Origin: Phoronis australis
Lineage: Eukaryota; Phoronida; Phoronidae
Assembly: GCA_002633005.1 (NCBI GenBank)
Contig: NMRA01000709.1
Span: forward strand, 2,954 to 44,872
Direction: 5' to 3'
Length of the DNA: 41,919 bases
In this document: one piece after another, positions 8,944-22,100 of the stretch
Layout: every line of letters starts with the position of its first letter
Position numbering within the stretch: position 1 is the first letter of the stretch
Translations under genes and position numbers: made by a program
Notes under the pieces: model-generated
Seen by the model: only the letters and a program-made list of their open reading frames with translations
Told to the model about the DNA's origin: nothing
Databases searched by the model: none

Positions 8944-11900
8944 ATGGCGAACCATGGAAAAAAGAAAATTTGGGTACTTGTAAAACGTTTGGATTTGGGT
9001 GGTAAGTTTTGTATATTGACGCATATTTTTGAAGCGAATACAATGTTTGCTTATATCATTGTTACATTCGAGTATTCAGGTGTACACAAAAGGCACACTT
9101 ACAAATTGTTTGCATACTGGGTTTGACTAATGTCTCACTGTATGAAAACCTGTCAGTGTCACTGTTATGGCTGTCAAGCTACCAGTCTTTTGCCTTAGTT
9201 GGTCATCTACGAAGCGCCTAAAGGTTCTTAAACGAGGACCTTTCTCAAGGTACCTAAACTACACGGTTAACAGACTCATAAACACGGCCCACGGATGCAT
9301 GAACACGACTCAAGGATCTGCAAACACCGTCCACTGACTCACAAACACGGGAACGGACTCACAAAACACGATCCATTCACCCAAATACACGAGACACGGA
9401 CTCATATTCAAGAGGAAACAGGGTTAATGCACCGCCAAACACGGGTCACGGACTCATCGACTTCCTGGGTCAGCTGACATCTACACTTTGTCGGTAAACT
9501 GTGTTTGGCGGTCCGTTAACCGTGTTTCTTCGTGAATGTGAGTCCGTGTCCCGTGTATTTGGGTGAATGGATCATGTTTTGTGAGTCCGTTCCTGTGCTT
9601 TTGAGTCCGTGGACGGTGTTTGCAGGTCTGTGAGCCGTGTTCATGCGTCCGTGGGCCGTGTTTATGAGTCCGTTAACCGTGTAGTTTAGGTACCTTGATT
9701 CTGTGCGTTGAAATATGCTTATTCCATGCGCAATTTTGCTTAATCAACACATAGTATTGCTAAATCATCGTGCTAAATTAGTTCTTAAGGGATTTTCATC
9801 CTGCTCTTATTCAAAGGGCACTAGTATATTGGCTACTTGTTCAACGCGCACTTTAAATGAGTTCATATGGTCCAATCATGTCTGTGCTCTTCAATTCCTT
9901 GTGGCAAAAGAATTCACATGTGTGCACGGCCAGTTTTGAAGATTACTCAAGTGAGCATGTAAATTATGGCACCCGGTAACTTTGTATTGTCTTTGATTGC
10001 CAGTGGACACAACAAATAATTAATTCAGCACATTGATTAAGCTGCTAGCGCTAATCTGTGAGGTGACCAGTTGAAATTGTGCAATTAGGAAGCAAGGTGA
10101 CGTAAAGAACAAACATTGCGCGCCCCCCGCCAGTCAACGTCTTCTCGGCGCCCCGCTCAGTCAACAAAGAATCGTTGGTGCATCCCTGGTCGGTAGCTGT
10201 GTGACCCCCCCCCTCCCCTGGGCTAATTCTCTTCAAATCTTTCATGAAAAAATAAAGAACTAAAATTTCACTTGTGTCTCAAATTAATGAGATTTTACCG
10301 TAAGTATATGGAGACCAAGTCGCACTGAAAATTCATGCACAAGAACTTCTGCTGGTTCGCTACAAAAAGTTGGCAAAGTTACCCCCACTGGGACAATGTA
10401 ACCAAGCCAATGCTCTATCCATCTTCATGGAAAAAGAATAATGTGGAAATAGTGTTGTGCATTAGAAAAACATGGGACTTGTGAAATAGATGGCTGTTTT
10501 CCATAGAACAGCATAAACCAGTTTAGTTATAACGTGAATCAACTCTACCTTGATCTTATTTGTTGCCCTTACTTTAGTTTGTACCTTTCAGTTTTGTGCT
10601 GTGTTGTAATATATTGTTGCATTTTATTATATTGTATTATGTTTTACGATAAATCATTACTAAAAAAATCAATTGATCAATTATGTCTTTCACTGATTCT
10701 TGAAAGGTTTCAATTAAGTCCTGTATGACTTTGGTTTGGTTTTGCAAAAATCACAAACTCAAGTGAAGCAGACTATGAAATCTGTTCAGTCCCTCATGTT
10801 GTCATACATATAATTAGGAAAGCTAACTTGCAATAACCAGGACAATTACTGTTCACTTTTTGTTTTATTTCAGAAGACAAAGAAGCCTTGAAAGAAGTCC
10901 AGTTCCAGACAGCCCTTTCATCTACTGATTTTAACAGCACCCTCAGATCAGAATGTTCCATTCCAGAAAACGTGATCCTTAAGGTAGTACATGCTTGACT
11001 CTCGTTATCGTAGAAACACTAAGTTGGCGAGATGAGAATGAATTGTTCATTTTTTACTCACTAGACCAATTTTGTTTCCTTAGTCATTGCTCTGCATTGG
11101 AAGAACTGACACTGCTTGACTGCTGAATCAAGACGAATAGATGAGCAACATGGAACTGGTTCCACTGGAATTTAAAAACTTTGAAACGTAAATAATTGGC
11201 ATACACATTTTGGTACTGTGCAAAAACTAGATTGTCTTTTGAAAGAGCTCATTGTCTGCAATACGTGCCTTATAGGAGCTGTATTGTAGTTGTATTCTGA
11301 TCATTTGTGTTTCTAGAGGCCTGGTATTTGTTACATTAGACAAATCTTAAGCTAACAGGATTTGCACACAAATGGACAATAATGCATGCACTGTTCACCC
11401 CAGAGTATCCAGGGAAGTCCTCGGCACATCAAAGACTTGATGACGCAGCCACGGATTGAAATGAGCTAGTCGCTATTCATGGGCTTGGCTAAATGTGCTG
11501 GATGATATGAATGCGGTCGTAAACCAACATCCCTGTTTAGCGTATGAGTTTCAATGACAAAAAAATTAAGCATTAATTAAGGCTAATGACCAACTTGTGT
11601 GTAAAATTGAAAAGTAAATAGTAGCAGTCGTTGAATTTTTAAAATTGATGCATTATAAGAGAAGTTAGTGAAAAGGTTTTCTTCAGGATCCTTGCTAAGC
11701 CAAGAGCATTAATTTTTTAATGGATTAGGAGTGGTTGGTCACAGACTGGCTTGGGCTTGCTTAGACATTGGGGGTAATAAAACCCCAAATGTTAGCGTAG
11801 GAGTTGTGTCCTGTATGAAAAATGCATGTCAATAAGCTATCCCAATAATTTGCAGTTAGAAGAAGGCTAATGAAATTACTCTTGTTTGTTTTAGCTCAGA

Positions 11901-13930
11901 AACCACCGTGGTTCTCTCATACCCATCACCTCTAACATTGCAACCAATTCAAGGAACGTGCCATATCTGTTGGAAGTTGTTAATGTAGCGCAAAATAGTA
12001 AGTGTGTGTGCTGAGAGTCACGGCCAGTTATAGGATGTCAGGGGGGCCATTCATACTGTCTGAAGGATGAACGTTTGTGACAACCTTAAAAACAGTGGTA
12101 TCACCATTTTCTTGTGCAAATTTGTGAAATCATCTCTGAAAATTTGAAGACACTTCCTTTTGTAAAGTTAGGTAGCTATTCGGTCAAAAACAAACTTAGT
12201 TATTGATTTAGACCACGTACTGTTTGTATATTAAATGGGTCTCATCTTGTTCCTTGCTCAGGAGGATTTTTGGGCATGGGCACAACTGATAGTCCATCAC
12301 TGTTTTACAGCAAATTATTTTGCATTTGATGATTAAGTCTTCAATATTACACAGTGGGGTACTTTTTAAAATAAATTGAAAAACTTGGTAATGAACGATG
12401 TGCTGTTTTTCTTGTCCTTTTCAACTCAGAAACATTTTTGTCTGACATTTCGAAACTAGGGAGATCATGTTATGCATTTTCTACCTCCGCAATAGAGGAT
12501 AGTTGAATTCGAAATTGTCCTATTGTCTAGTTGTTGATAATCTTCGTTGTGTCTTATTTTTCAGTTGAGCCCCAACGGAGAACTATCGAGTGGCCCTGTT
12601 ACAATGAGACAATAGCTGCTAATTTACAGAACATTGTTAACAGGGTAAGTGGGATACTTTTGTTGTAATTTTGTAGTTTTCTACTTAAAATTGCAACGAT
12701 TTACTTTCAAAAATGACAAAATCTCATCTTTTTGAAAATCCAGAAAATGTATACATAAATCATTGTTGAAAACTGAAAATATTAATAAGTACTTGCTTAT
12801 GGCAAAAGGAAAAATTTTAGGAAACACATGGAAAATTTAAATTTTGTTAAACATACTGTTTTAGTGGTATCTTTACTTAAACCTGCTTTTCTTGATTTAG
12901 ACCATCTACCATGAAACTGGTCTCAAAATTATTCATTTAGTTAAATTGGCTTCAAAAGAGCTATTGCTTGAGACCAAGCTATAGTCATGTTGATTTGTTA
13001 TGATGTGTCATTTAATGCACCAAGCATAGCATCTGATGGAATAAACAATTGTCAGAAATCATTGCTAATCTGAGTCAGAACAACTTGAAACCCATTTTAT
13101 AGTGGTAAGTGGTCTTGATAAAAATTTGCTTCTTGGATAGTACACTGTTAAGGGTTCACAATCGGACAAACCTCCATGCAACAGATATTCTTGTCCATGC
13201 GTTTGGACATTTAGATAAGTCAGATATCATCTTACTTTATTGAGTTATGGTTCGATTAGATCCCACGGGTTGTTCTGTAGATTCTCATAATCTGCTCATT
13301 TTTTTTTTGAAACACATTGTGATTAACTAGTTATCCCAGGCTGTATTCGACAGTCCTGCCACCTGGTGTCAAACTGGAAAACGTTGGATAATCTGTGATG
13401 CAGAAAATGGTTCATCCTTTATTCCTTTGTATTGCAGGTTGAAAAGCTTGAACAGTCGATCCCTGACTTGGAAGACAAACGTTGTTCTAAAATTTCACTT
13501 GTAGGTTTCTTTGAATATTTTTATTATTGTTAGTACAGTATTTGGAATTGATATTTCTGCACGATTGTATATTTTTTGTATACTATCATTTTCTATCGAT
13601 ATTCTTTATTATGGAGTGAACAAGGAGACATAATACTGTCCATAGCTTAGAAGTTGTTTGACTAAATATTCTTGTTGCATTGCACACTTGGTTTACTGTT
13701 CTCTGTACTTTTGAACTTCTGTTATAGTTATCAGCTAAATGTTGACCTCAGTGATGTGCAAAGCTCTCGAAACCTGTGTTTAGAAGGCATGTATTCTGAA
13801 ACCAAATCTTTATTTGCTTCAATAGGAGGTCCAAGACATGGACAGAAAGATGGAATTTCTCAACAAACGCTTTGATGAGGCAGATAACACCTCTTGGAAG
13901 GGTATGTTCAAAAGACATCCCTTGTGGTGA
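8944..13930 (+). CDS. Unrecognised 172-residue protein with C-terminal coiled coil (6 exons)
   Basis: Exons: 8944-9001, 10874-10983, 11895-11997, 12565-12644, 13438-13500, 13826-13930. All junctions are GT-AG, phases agree and a TGA closes the frame. The front half (KKIWVLVKRLDLG, VILKLRNHRGSLIPI, VPYLLEVVNVA) alternates short hydrophobic strands and may be a small beta-rich fold. The back half (IAANLQNIVNRVEKLEQSIP, EVQDMDRKMEFLNKRFDEA) shows heptad-like hydrophobic spacing of a coiled coil. The protein ends in SWKGMFKRHPLW. It has no signal peptide or membrane segment, so it is probably intracellular, possibly an adaptor. I cannot assign it to a named family. It is head to head with the LPMO-like gene. 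Its first intron (9002-10873) carries a 450-bp fold-back, and its third-exon acceptor lies just beyond a dispersed repeat. Confidence 0.8.
9245..9698. repeat. Large fold-back of about 450 bp built of 20-bp-like units
   Basis: The left arm begins TCAAGGTACCTAAACTACAC and the right arm ends with its near complement, GTAGTTTAGGTACCTTGA. The arms continue inward for about 200 bases with mismatches, around a short centre near 9460-9500. Within the arms a loose unit (GACTCACAAACACGG and its complement) repeats. It sits in intron 1 of the small plus-strand gene. Confidence 0.85.
11341..11802 (-). repeat. Dispersed repeat, copy 2 (inverted relative to copy 1)
   Basis: Second copy of the repeat at 3649-4076, in opposite orientation, ending about 90 bases before the third exon of the small plus-strand gene. 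The two copies bracket the divergent gene pair. Confidence 0.7.
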
Positions 13931-16900
13931 TGCATGTGTCCTCTAGACAAGATCTTGAGAGGAGACTGGCAATGTACGTGTACTCGGGACTGTGATATCA
14001 TTGGGTGTTAGATGTAATCGTTTCCATGGCGCCATGTGCTTGAGATAAGGACTTGCCATGGATGTAAGCATTAATTTGTAGTCATAGTCAGAGTGCAGAG
14101 AGAGAGAGAGAGAGATCTGAGAGGTGTAAATGTTATGTATCCAGGAAGCACCTTTTGTTGCCTTAAAATGTTGGCTACTTGTACTTAATGTCGTGAAAGT
14201 GCATGGTGTAAGCACCTTGAACTGTATTGTAGTGCAATCTCAAGATTGTGACCTTGTAATTCTGTTTGTTAAATGCGATATTACTAAATAGTAAATTTTT
14301 TATATTAAGAATGAAGAAATTATACAGATGACTAAGTAAGACCTGATTTAATTAGTATCACTCTTCCAATATGGAGATGTGTTTATTTGATCGTTATTCA
14401 TGAAAATGCATGCATGGCAGTTTTACAGACAGTTTTACATACTGTGATTTTGTCTTGTAATCAGTAGTTTGTCATAGGGTGTTGTTAGTGTGAGGTGCAT
14501 TATGCCTTGCTACTGGACACCATAGTCTAGCGCTTCCGATGAAACCATCGGCACCTTTAGTCAGCCGATGGTCATGACACTAGTAGAACGTCAAGTAGCT
14601 GATGAGAGTGCCTTTGATGAAATTAGAGGGACGGGAATCTCTTGACCAACCCACCATGATTGAACCTACTGATTGACAACAATGTTACTTCCAGTGTGCA
14701 CTTGGTAATAAGCCCGACTGCCAATTCCATCGTTCATTCACTTGCTAAGACTCATCGTTTGTTTTCTTGCAACATCAAAACCAGATTCAATTTCAGCAAG
14801 GTATAAATATTGAAACTTGCTGATGGCTGATTTGTTGCAGACGTTAGTCTTGAGGAGTCATAAAAGGAAAACATTTGGTGCGTGCGAGGGTGTAGGTGTG
14901 TATTTGGAAGAATAAGACCTGTGGAGATTTGATTTTGGACCTTGAAAAACTACAAACATTTGGACTGTGAAGAATCAAAAGTAGGCCAGCATAAGTCAAA
15001 ACACTAGTACTCACATACTTTATTAGCAACTGAGCAATCATCAATCAATGTTCATAATTTTCTACCCGTCTTGGTGATGAATTATATTTTAAGGTTATGT
15101 AGCACCTTTTTGACAAGACTGCGTACTTAAGCAAATGTCTACAAAATTATAGATTTTAAATTGGTAGAAATATATTCTTCAAGCGGAACGCCAATAGAAT
15201 CTGATTTTTGACTTTCAGCTGAATTTGGAATCTTTCTAAGGTCCTAAGTAACATTGAGGCGTTAAATCGAATTAAACATAGAAAAAATATACTACTGTGG
15301 TATTACCAGGTTAAACTGTATGTTGTAACAAATCACAGAAAGTTCATAGCAAACCCAGTGTAATACATGGAGCTCAACTGTTATTCACGGCTAAAGGCCA
15401 AAATCGTGGAACAATGTTGGAATATTTCTATGGTGAACCACCGTCTTGCTCATTCTGTGCATCCACTACATGGCGTAGTCATCTGGACAAGTCCATATCT
15501 TTCCAGATTGGGTAGGTGTATATCCTAGGGAGTTGGAATTGTACACCATCTCTATTTAGGTTATAGCCATGGAGAGCAATTTTGGACCCATTTCCAGTGA
15601 ATGTGACACTACAGGGAAATTGGTACATCTGAATTGTCTGTGTTCTGCTAGATGAGTGCTGTGAAAATATTTCAATAGTATGTTAATTCCACTACTTTTA
15701 GCCGTGGTAACAGTTTAGCTCATTTTATTTTGTGTGAACCACGGCGGCTAATCCTTCGACAAAACCCAACAGAACTGAACATACAAAAATAGACATCTCT
15801 TCTACCAATGATACAAACATGTCAGCTTTGCAATAGAATTTTACACAGAAGTCCTGTTGGTATAACACTTGTGAATGGTTTGTATCGACTGCTATCAAAG
15901 CCATAATAAACCGATTTCTGATACATAGGCGTATGAGGACGTGGCTGTTCATACAATGTAAATTGGCCTGAACATAGGCCTGGGAAGGTATTCCTATGCC
16001 CCCTGGTTGCCACCAATATCACTCTCCCCCCATTGCCACCAATCTTTCAGGGGTAAATAGTTTATGTTATGTGTATTTCCTATTTGATACAGTTTCCCTA
16101 ATGTCTATTGTTTTTCTATTGGAAGCTGCACTCCTCATGAATTCGATTTGTTCTGCTCAAAATTGTTTCATAAATTTTTGTCTGAAGGAGGGGGCAACCC
16201 CCGCCTAATACGCCTATGTTCTGGTGTGAAAAACTCTTTACAGATGTATGCTCTTGCATAGCCAACACCACCACCTTGTTCTATTGATAACATATCGGTA
16301 CGCACACAGGCACCCCATTCTGGGCGTACAATATCATAAGGCAAACAGTAATGTTTTCCTGTTATTAACTTAAACGGCAGTTGTCCTTGGTCTCACATTG
16401 GAATAACAGTTAAACTATTGCAGTGCATAGAATCGTTAATCAAAATCTAATCAATTAGTACATGAACCCTCCTTCACATTATGCAAATTTTATCAAAATC
16501 AATTGGCAGTACTTTAAAGTTGTCCCACACACCACAAATCAAAACCAACTCCTACATTGTAGTTTATAAAACACACAAAGACAAAACCATCCAAGTTTCA
16601 CTTGGAGGAAGTAACATCTAGATGCCACTCATACACACGCCAGTTAAGACACACTTGTGTCATAAATACAAGGACAACGAAGAAATATAAACATCAGTCC
16701 ATAACTTCAAGAATGAAGTTTAAATAATGAAACACTACAGACTGAGGTAATTAAAGTTCATGCATTCAAACTCTGAAAAACTGAATTTGTGATTGCATCA
16801 CCTTTAGTATAATTATAAATCATTCTTGGATATGTTTAATATGCTGTTAATAATGTACTAAAAAGAAAAAAATCAAAATCCCATTGATTACAAAAATATA

Positions 16901-17845
16901 CGTACCACTTAAGTACTAAGTAAAACACTTTTCTGATATGTTTGAAATCTTTATGCTATAATTGCAAAATCTGAACTTAAAATAAATGTGTAATCTCCAG
17001 GAATACAAAAAAAATCTTTAACGCATCCGATTGTGAGCTCTTCTTGGATATGCTTCGAGATACTTTGTGAAATTTGATATTTATTGCGGTTTATCTAGCA
17101 AATACCTGATCACACTAATCATGACAACGGGTGGAAAGTAAAATGTTCATTAGAATTAACTTAAATTCCAACCTGCAAGACTCACCCCATCCACGCAATA
17201 CACATCACGCTTACATACTCAGGAGCTTTCAAAATAGGTAACATACGTCTACTCAAAAAGTGTTCATGCCATTTTTTGTTTAACAGAAAGCCAAGAGTAA
17301 TTCTTACTACAATTGCAAGAAAAAACATGTCTGCCAGTTAACAATTAGGGTGTAAATTTCTGTAACGATAACACGACTCGCTATTTGTGTGTCTCATACC
17401 AGGCATTTCTCTCTATAAGTGACTCGTAGTTGACTGGCTTTACTTGAACTGAGAGTGCCTCAGAAATTGCTCACATGATGTGGAAAATACTGAAACATTG
17501 AGCTTTTGGTGGTAACTGGTTGCTTAATAAATAATAAACTTTACCAAAAAAGACACTAAGTGTATCTACTGTAGAAATGGCCCAAACTCTCTTAACAAAC
17601 AGGTGTACCCAAAATATTATTAAATAAACTCTGTTTCCCTGAAAACACCATTGTTAGCTTAATGCTGTTTACCACGCGCACGAATAAAGATGACCTATAT
17701 ATAACTAATTTGGCAGAACATTAATTTGAGGTGTTATATGACATAAATTTGTCATTAATAAATATTGACGATTATGATGACGGAAAGCCCGATAGCAAGA
17801 ATAGCAGCAGTGACAGGGAGTTGCTTCAGATCTGTATAAGATGCT
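13931..17845. other. Intergenic stretch between convergent genes, no gene recognised
   Basis: Contains the 3' flanks of the small plus-strand gene and of PLD, an AG microsatellite near 14097-14115, a short hairpin at about 14545-14573 (ACCATCGGC/GCCGATGGT) and one likely MITE. No exon chain or RNA gene was recognised. Confidence 0.5.
15923..16219. mobile_element. MITE-like element with 12-bp perfect terminal inverted repeats
   Basis: ACATAGGCGTAT at 15923-15934 and ATACGCCTATGT at 16208-16219 bound 297 bases containing C-rich/G-rich runs (GGGGGCAACCCCCG). No transposase frame is present. A target-site duplication is not obvious. Confidence 0.55.
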
Positions 17846-19190
17846 TTATGTCCACAGTGAGGTGGGAACAAGCGCTTCCTTGGTGCCAGGGGCAGGCATC
17901 AGGTTCTCTTTACACAGGAAGTTGAGTGGAAAGTTCACCAAGTGACCTCTGACCTTTTTCAGCAGGATGAGAGCCTGTTTGACATCAGTCTGAGTGAGTG
18001 GGGGATGTTGTTGCCACACGCGAAGCTGCTCAAATGAGTGAACTGTGTCGCAGGGTATACAGTGAAACACCTATATGAAAATATACATTCATGAGGCACA
18101 AAGCCAACTTACATGAGCTGAGTCCCTTACAGACAAAAAGGAGAATCAACCTATTCAATAAATGTTGAGATATAAAAAAACAGACTCGAGAAATGTGTCA
18201 TTAACAGGCAGTGGGAAGCAACCAAGTTACCTCCATTGGATAAGTTCCATGTCAAATATTAAATCATGGAAACAAAATAGGTAATCAAGACGAGCATGAT
18301 ATAAATCCACATACAGTGACAAATAAATACCTTTTTAGAGCTATTTATTTTATATGGCACGTTTGCACTCACTTCCCACCTGTACACCAGAATATGGACC
18401 AATTGACACAACTTGAATTCTACTCCTCTCTTTTGTGGAGGTGGAGAACAGAGTTGAACAATTGACCTAGTTTCCCAAAGGTTATGCCACATACTTCAGA
18501 CCTCACCTAGACATTGATTAGCCAAGTAAAGAATGCGTTATCGAAGCCCACTTAACCAGCTTTTTAAGTCGGCATTGTAACCCACAATGCAAATTAAAGT
18601 AAAACATGTTGGAAATTAGCAGACATCAAATGATGAACTAAGTTGATGGAAAATAGAGATAAGCAGAGTAACAATGGTACAAGTGCCAAGTGTGCATCAC
18701 TGTGGGTAAACGGTGGAGAATCGTAGTAGTGTAGGAACATAAAAACAGCAATTTCTCCAAACAAAGATAACGTTTTGGATATTACTAAAACTTTTAATTG
18801 AACACCCAGTCACTCAGTAAAAGGGTGATTTTTGTCCAATAAAAAAGTTTGTTGAGAGAAAGTAAACATTCAGCATTGTTTCTACTGTACAACAATACTC
18901 TCCTCAAACGTCATGGATCTCAAATATTGGGTGTACTACAGAGATCCATTGGAAAACAGAAAGAACAACTATTGCGGAGTAGTATTTAACAAAAATAGAT
19001 TTTTTACCATTAGTAATAAGTGCAAATTGGTTGTGCATTACCTGTTTCAAGAATGTGTTTGGGACTCACCTTCTCTAGTGAACGAGTATTGTCTCCTGCT
19101 GTCTTTGCCCAGACAAACTTATAGAATGAATCACATACTGGATCATTTAGGTTCACACTGGTGTCTGTGTCAGCAATACCTAGGTGCTCC
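17846..19190 (-). CDS. PLD1: PLD last two exons and C-terminus
   Basis: 19070-19190 encodes [18 protein letters not shown] and [15 protein letters not shown]. 17846-18070 encodes [16 protein letters not shown], then [11 protein letters not shown], ending in ALVPTSLWT and TAA. The exact C-terminal four residues are known to matter for activity in mammalian PLD1 and are conserved here. Confidence 0.94.
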
Positions 19191-22100
19191 CTGATGAGAA
19201 TAAATGAAATGATAAATAAACAACAGAATGAATGTTGGCAACAGCTTCAAAACTAACGTTTATTATTGTTTCTGTCCACCAACAGTTGGTCACTAGTTTC
19301 TAAATATTTGTTACTTCATAACTTCTAGTTATGGTCAAGAAGTTCACATAGGCATGTGCCTCAAAATAATCAAACATACAACATGTTACCGACACTAAAT
19401 GATACGTTATCAAACATTTTTTTGATAAATTTGTTTAATCAGTTCTTTAGCTCAGCAGTTCTGAGATAAGCAACAAAAAATATTTCAACTGCAACCACAA
19501 AAAATATCTCTGATACTGTGATATTTTCAATTTACTTGATGTGCAGCTTATAACAAAACAGTTATATAATAATTAAAAATTCTTATAAGCATTTTGATGA
19601 CAGACCTTTTGGATACTAAAAACTTTAGTTTATTGTCGCTCCTTAACTCTAAACATTTTGCAGCAGTTCAGAAATCCATTCAAGCTTTGATAAGGGATAA
19701 GCTATCAGCTGATGGCTTTGACAAGGGACACTCAGTATAAATTGGGACTTTGAGTGGAAAGGCAGCTCTTGTAAGAAGACACTTCCACTAATTTCAACCA
19801 AACCAATTAACTTGAGCTCGTTATTTAATTTCAAAATTTAATGTAAGTTGATGAGTTTCTAATTAACCCAGCAAGATTATTAATTTTTAATTAATTAACA
19901 AAAACTTTTAGTGTTCTAGAAATTTAGTTAGAACAGTGAAAATTGATTATTTTTCAAGGAGGTTGGCTTAAATTTTAGAAACTAGCAAAGTAAGTTTTCA
20001 GAAATAAGGGATGGCAAAAAAATGGCAAATTTACTAATGTCTGAAATTTTGGAGTGAGCATAGTATTACCAATTGTTTCTATTTCACAAAATAACATCAG
20101 AACGCCTGCACTTTTTTCTTTTTCTATTTCACATTATTTTTATATGTTCACAGTGCCCAGAACATAAGAAATCAAAAATTATCCAATGAAGATGTCTCAT
20201 TTTTCAGAAGCAATCAATGGGAATTACCAAATTCAGATTTCTTATTATAATTGAAAAGTCTTACAGTAACTATCCTTCATGCAAGTCTTACTTGAAAAGA
20301 GTTTTCCTCAAACTACTGGCGTACATTCCAGCTCGGTATGGCCTGCCATTCATGACAGACTGGCGTGTTTCTATGTCTTTGACATACACAGCTATTTCAC
20401 TATCTCTCTTGCCCAACATGCTGCGATCATTGATATTGGCTGAACCCATTATGACCACGTTGTCATCCACAATCATGAGCTTACTATGCACATAAATTAA
20501 CTCGGTGATCTAAAAAAAACAAAATTAAAAATGACTAAAGAAATGCAATACACAATAATTTTAAGGGTCATTTCGTCACTGTTTAACTCATAATGCTGCC
20601 TTTTTAACCAAACCAATCCAAAGCTTAAAAATACCACATTTATCTAATTCTGAATTGTTGCAAAACGAGACAGGAGCTCAGATTAAAGGCAAATGTGTAT
20701 GTGACATTTTTATATTAATGCATATTTATTTTAGACTTGGACAAATGTATCAACATTATTTTGAGAAGTGTTTTTTGGGCCATTGATGTTTTTGTTGGTA
20801 ACAAAAATCAAATCCTGTCATGGTAAGGAATATAACAAGACCAATTTTATGAGCTTCAATAACTTAATTGTTTCTGGCACCTAAATACTGAGCATTAAAT
20901 GTACTATTAAAATATTCACATGCACTCACGTATTGTGATGTGGAATTGTGGGTAATTTTGCCGATTTCTGAAGTGTATTCTATACACAGTCACGTAACCA
21001 CTGTAAGTCATAAAGACAATGGGGAAGCTTATTTAATAATTGAGAATTTCTCATATGTATGGCAAATCTTAAATTCACCAGCTTTAATGATCAGCTGGTA
21101 CAAAGGCCTGGGAAATGATCTGACCGTAATAAAATCTGAAGAGAATAATATTTTCCAGCTACACTTCTTGGCGAGGAGTTTTGTCACCACACAGCGTATT
21201 TGACAATTTTATTTCAATTTCAAAGTATGTTTCTGTAAAAAGTCCATAATTCCGGAGAGTTGCTCAGTTTTTAATTCAAACAAGAACCTTAAAACAACAT
21301 ATCAGCAATCAAACCGCTGAAAAACACTTCCAAGATTTGACTACGTCAGTTCTATCAGTCACAGGCTTCTCTCAGTAAATAAATGCTATCATGTCACAGA
21401 AATTACAGTTACATAACGTCAGAGGAAAAGCAAAGAAAGCGCTTCATTAATTTACGAACAATTTTTAACACCTAATTAGTCTCAATTGTATCAAATGTTA
21501 TTATAATCCCACCTCTTGGATAACTATTCATTTTCAGCGATCCAAATTAAATCTTTCCTCAAGACTCAATAGAACTCATGATTGATACACTCACCAGTTG
21601 GTCTCCAAGTCGCCCATATTGACGAAGACCATAGAAAGAAATGTACTCCGTAGTGTCACTCACTAAAACAGAGTACAAAGATAGGGTTTTACAAGGCTGC
21701 AACAGGTCAGAAAATTATCATTTTCCACTGGTTCTAGCAGAAGTGCGTTTAATTTCGCTCTTGGTTCTCTTGCTTTGGTGCTTTAAAAAGTATGTAATTA
21801 TGTTTTGTGCTAAATTACTAACGCTTTTCTGGTTTGAAAATTTAACAAAAAAGTTTATCGAACTGCAATTAGCGAACAAGTTCATAACACAGAAATATGA
21901 TTAACTGAAAAATATTCCACAATTCATGTTGTGCAGCTTACAGACTAGAACAAATAACTACCAAACCTTGCCCCCTCTATTGGCAAAACTCATTTTCACT
22001 GCATACCACATACTATCAATCCACACACCCCTCCCACTCCCATGATAGACAGCTGAATCAACACGGATAGTCAAAGTCTAGAAACTTACCTCCAGCAGCA

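Noticed and set aside
10380-10440. Minus-strand tRNA-like string with GGATAGAGCATTGG.
   Set aside because: No matching B-box or cloverleaf could be found.
15386-15706. Possible further MITE with 10-bp inverted repeats CACGGCTAAA / TTTAGCCGTG.
   Set aside because: The repeats are short, and no second copy or target duplication was seen; chance is plausible.
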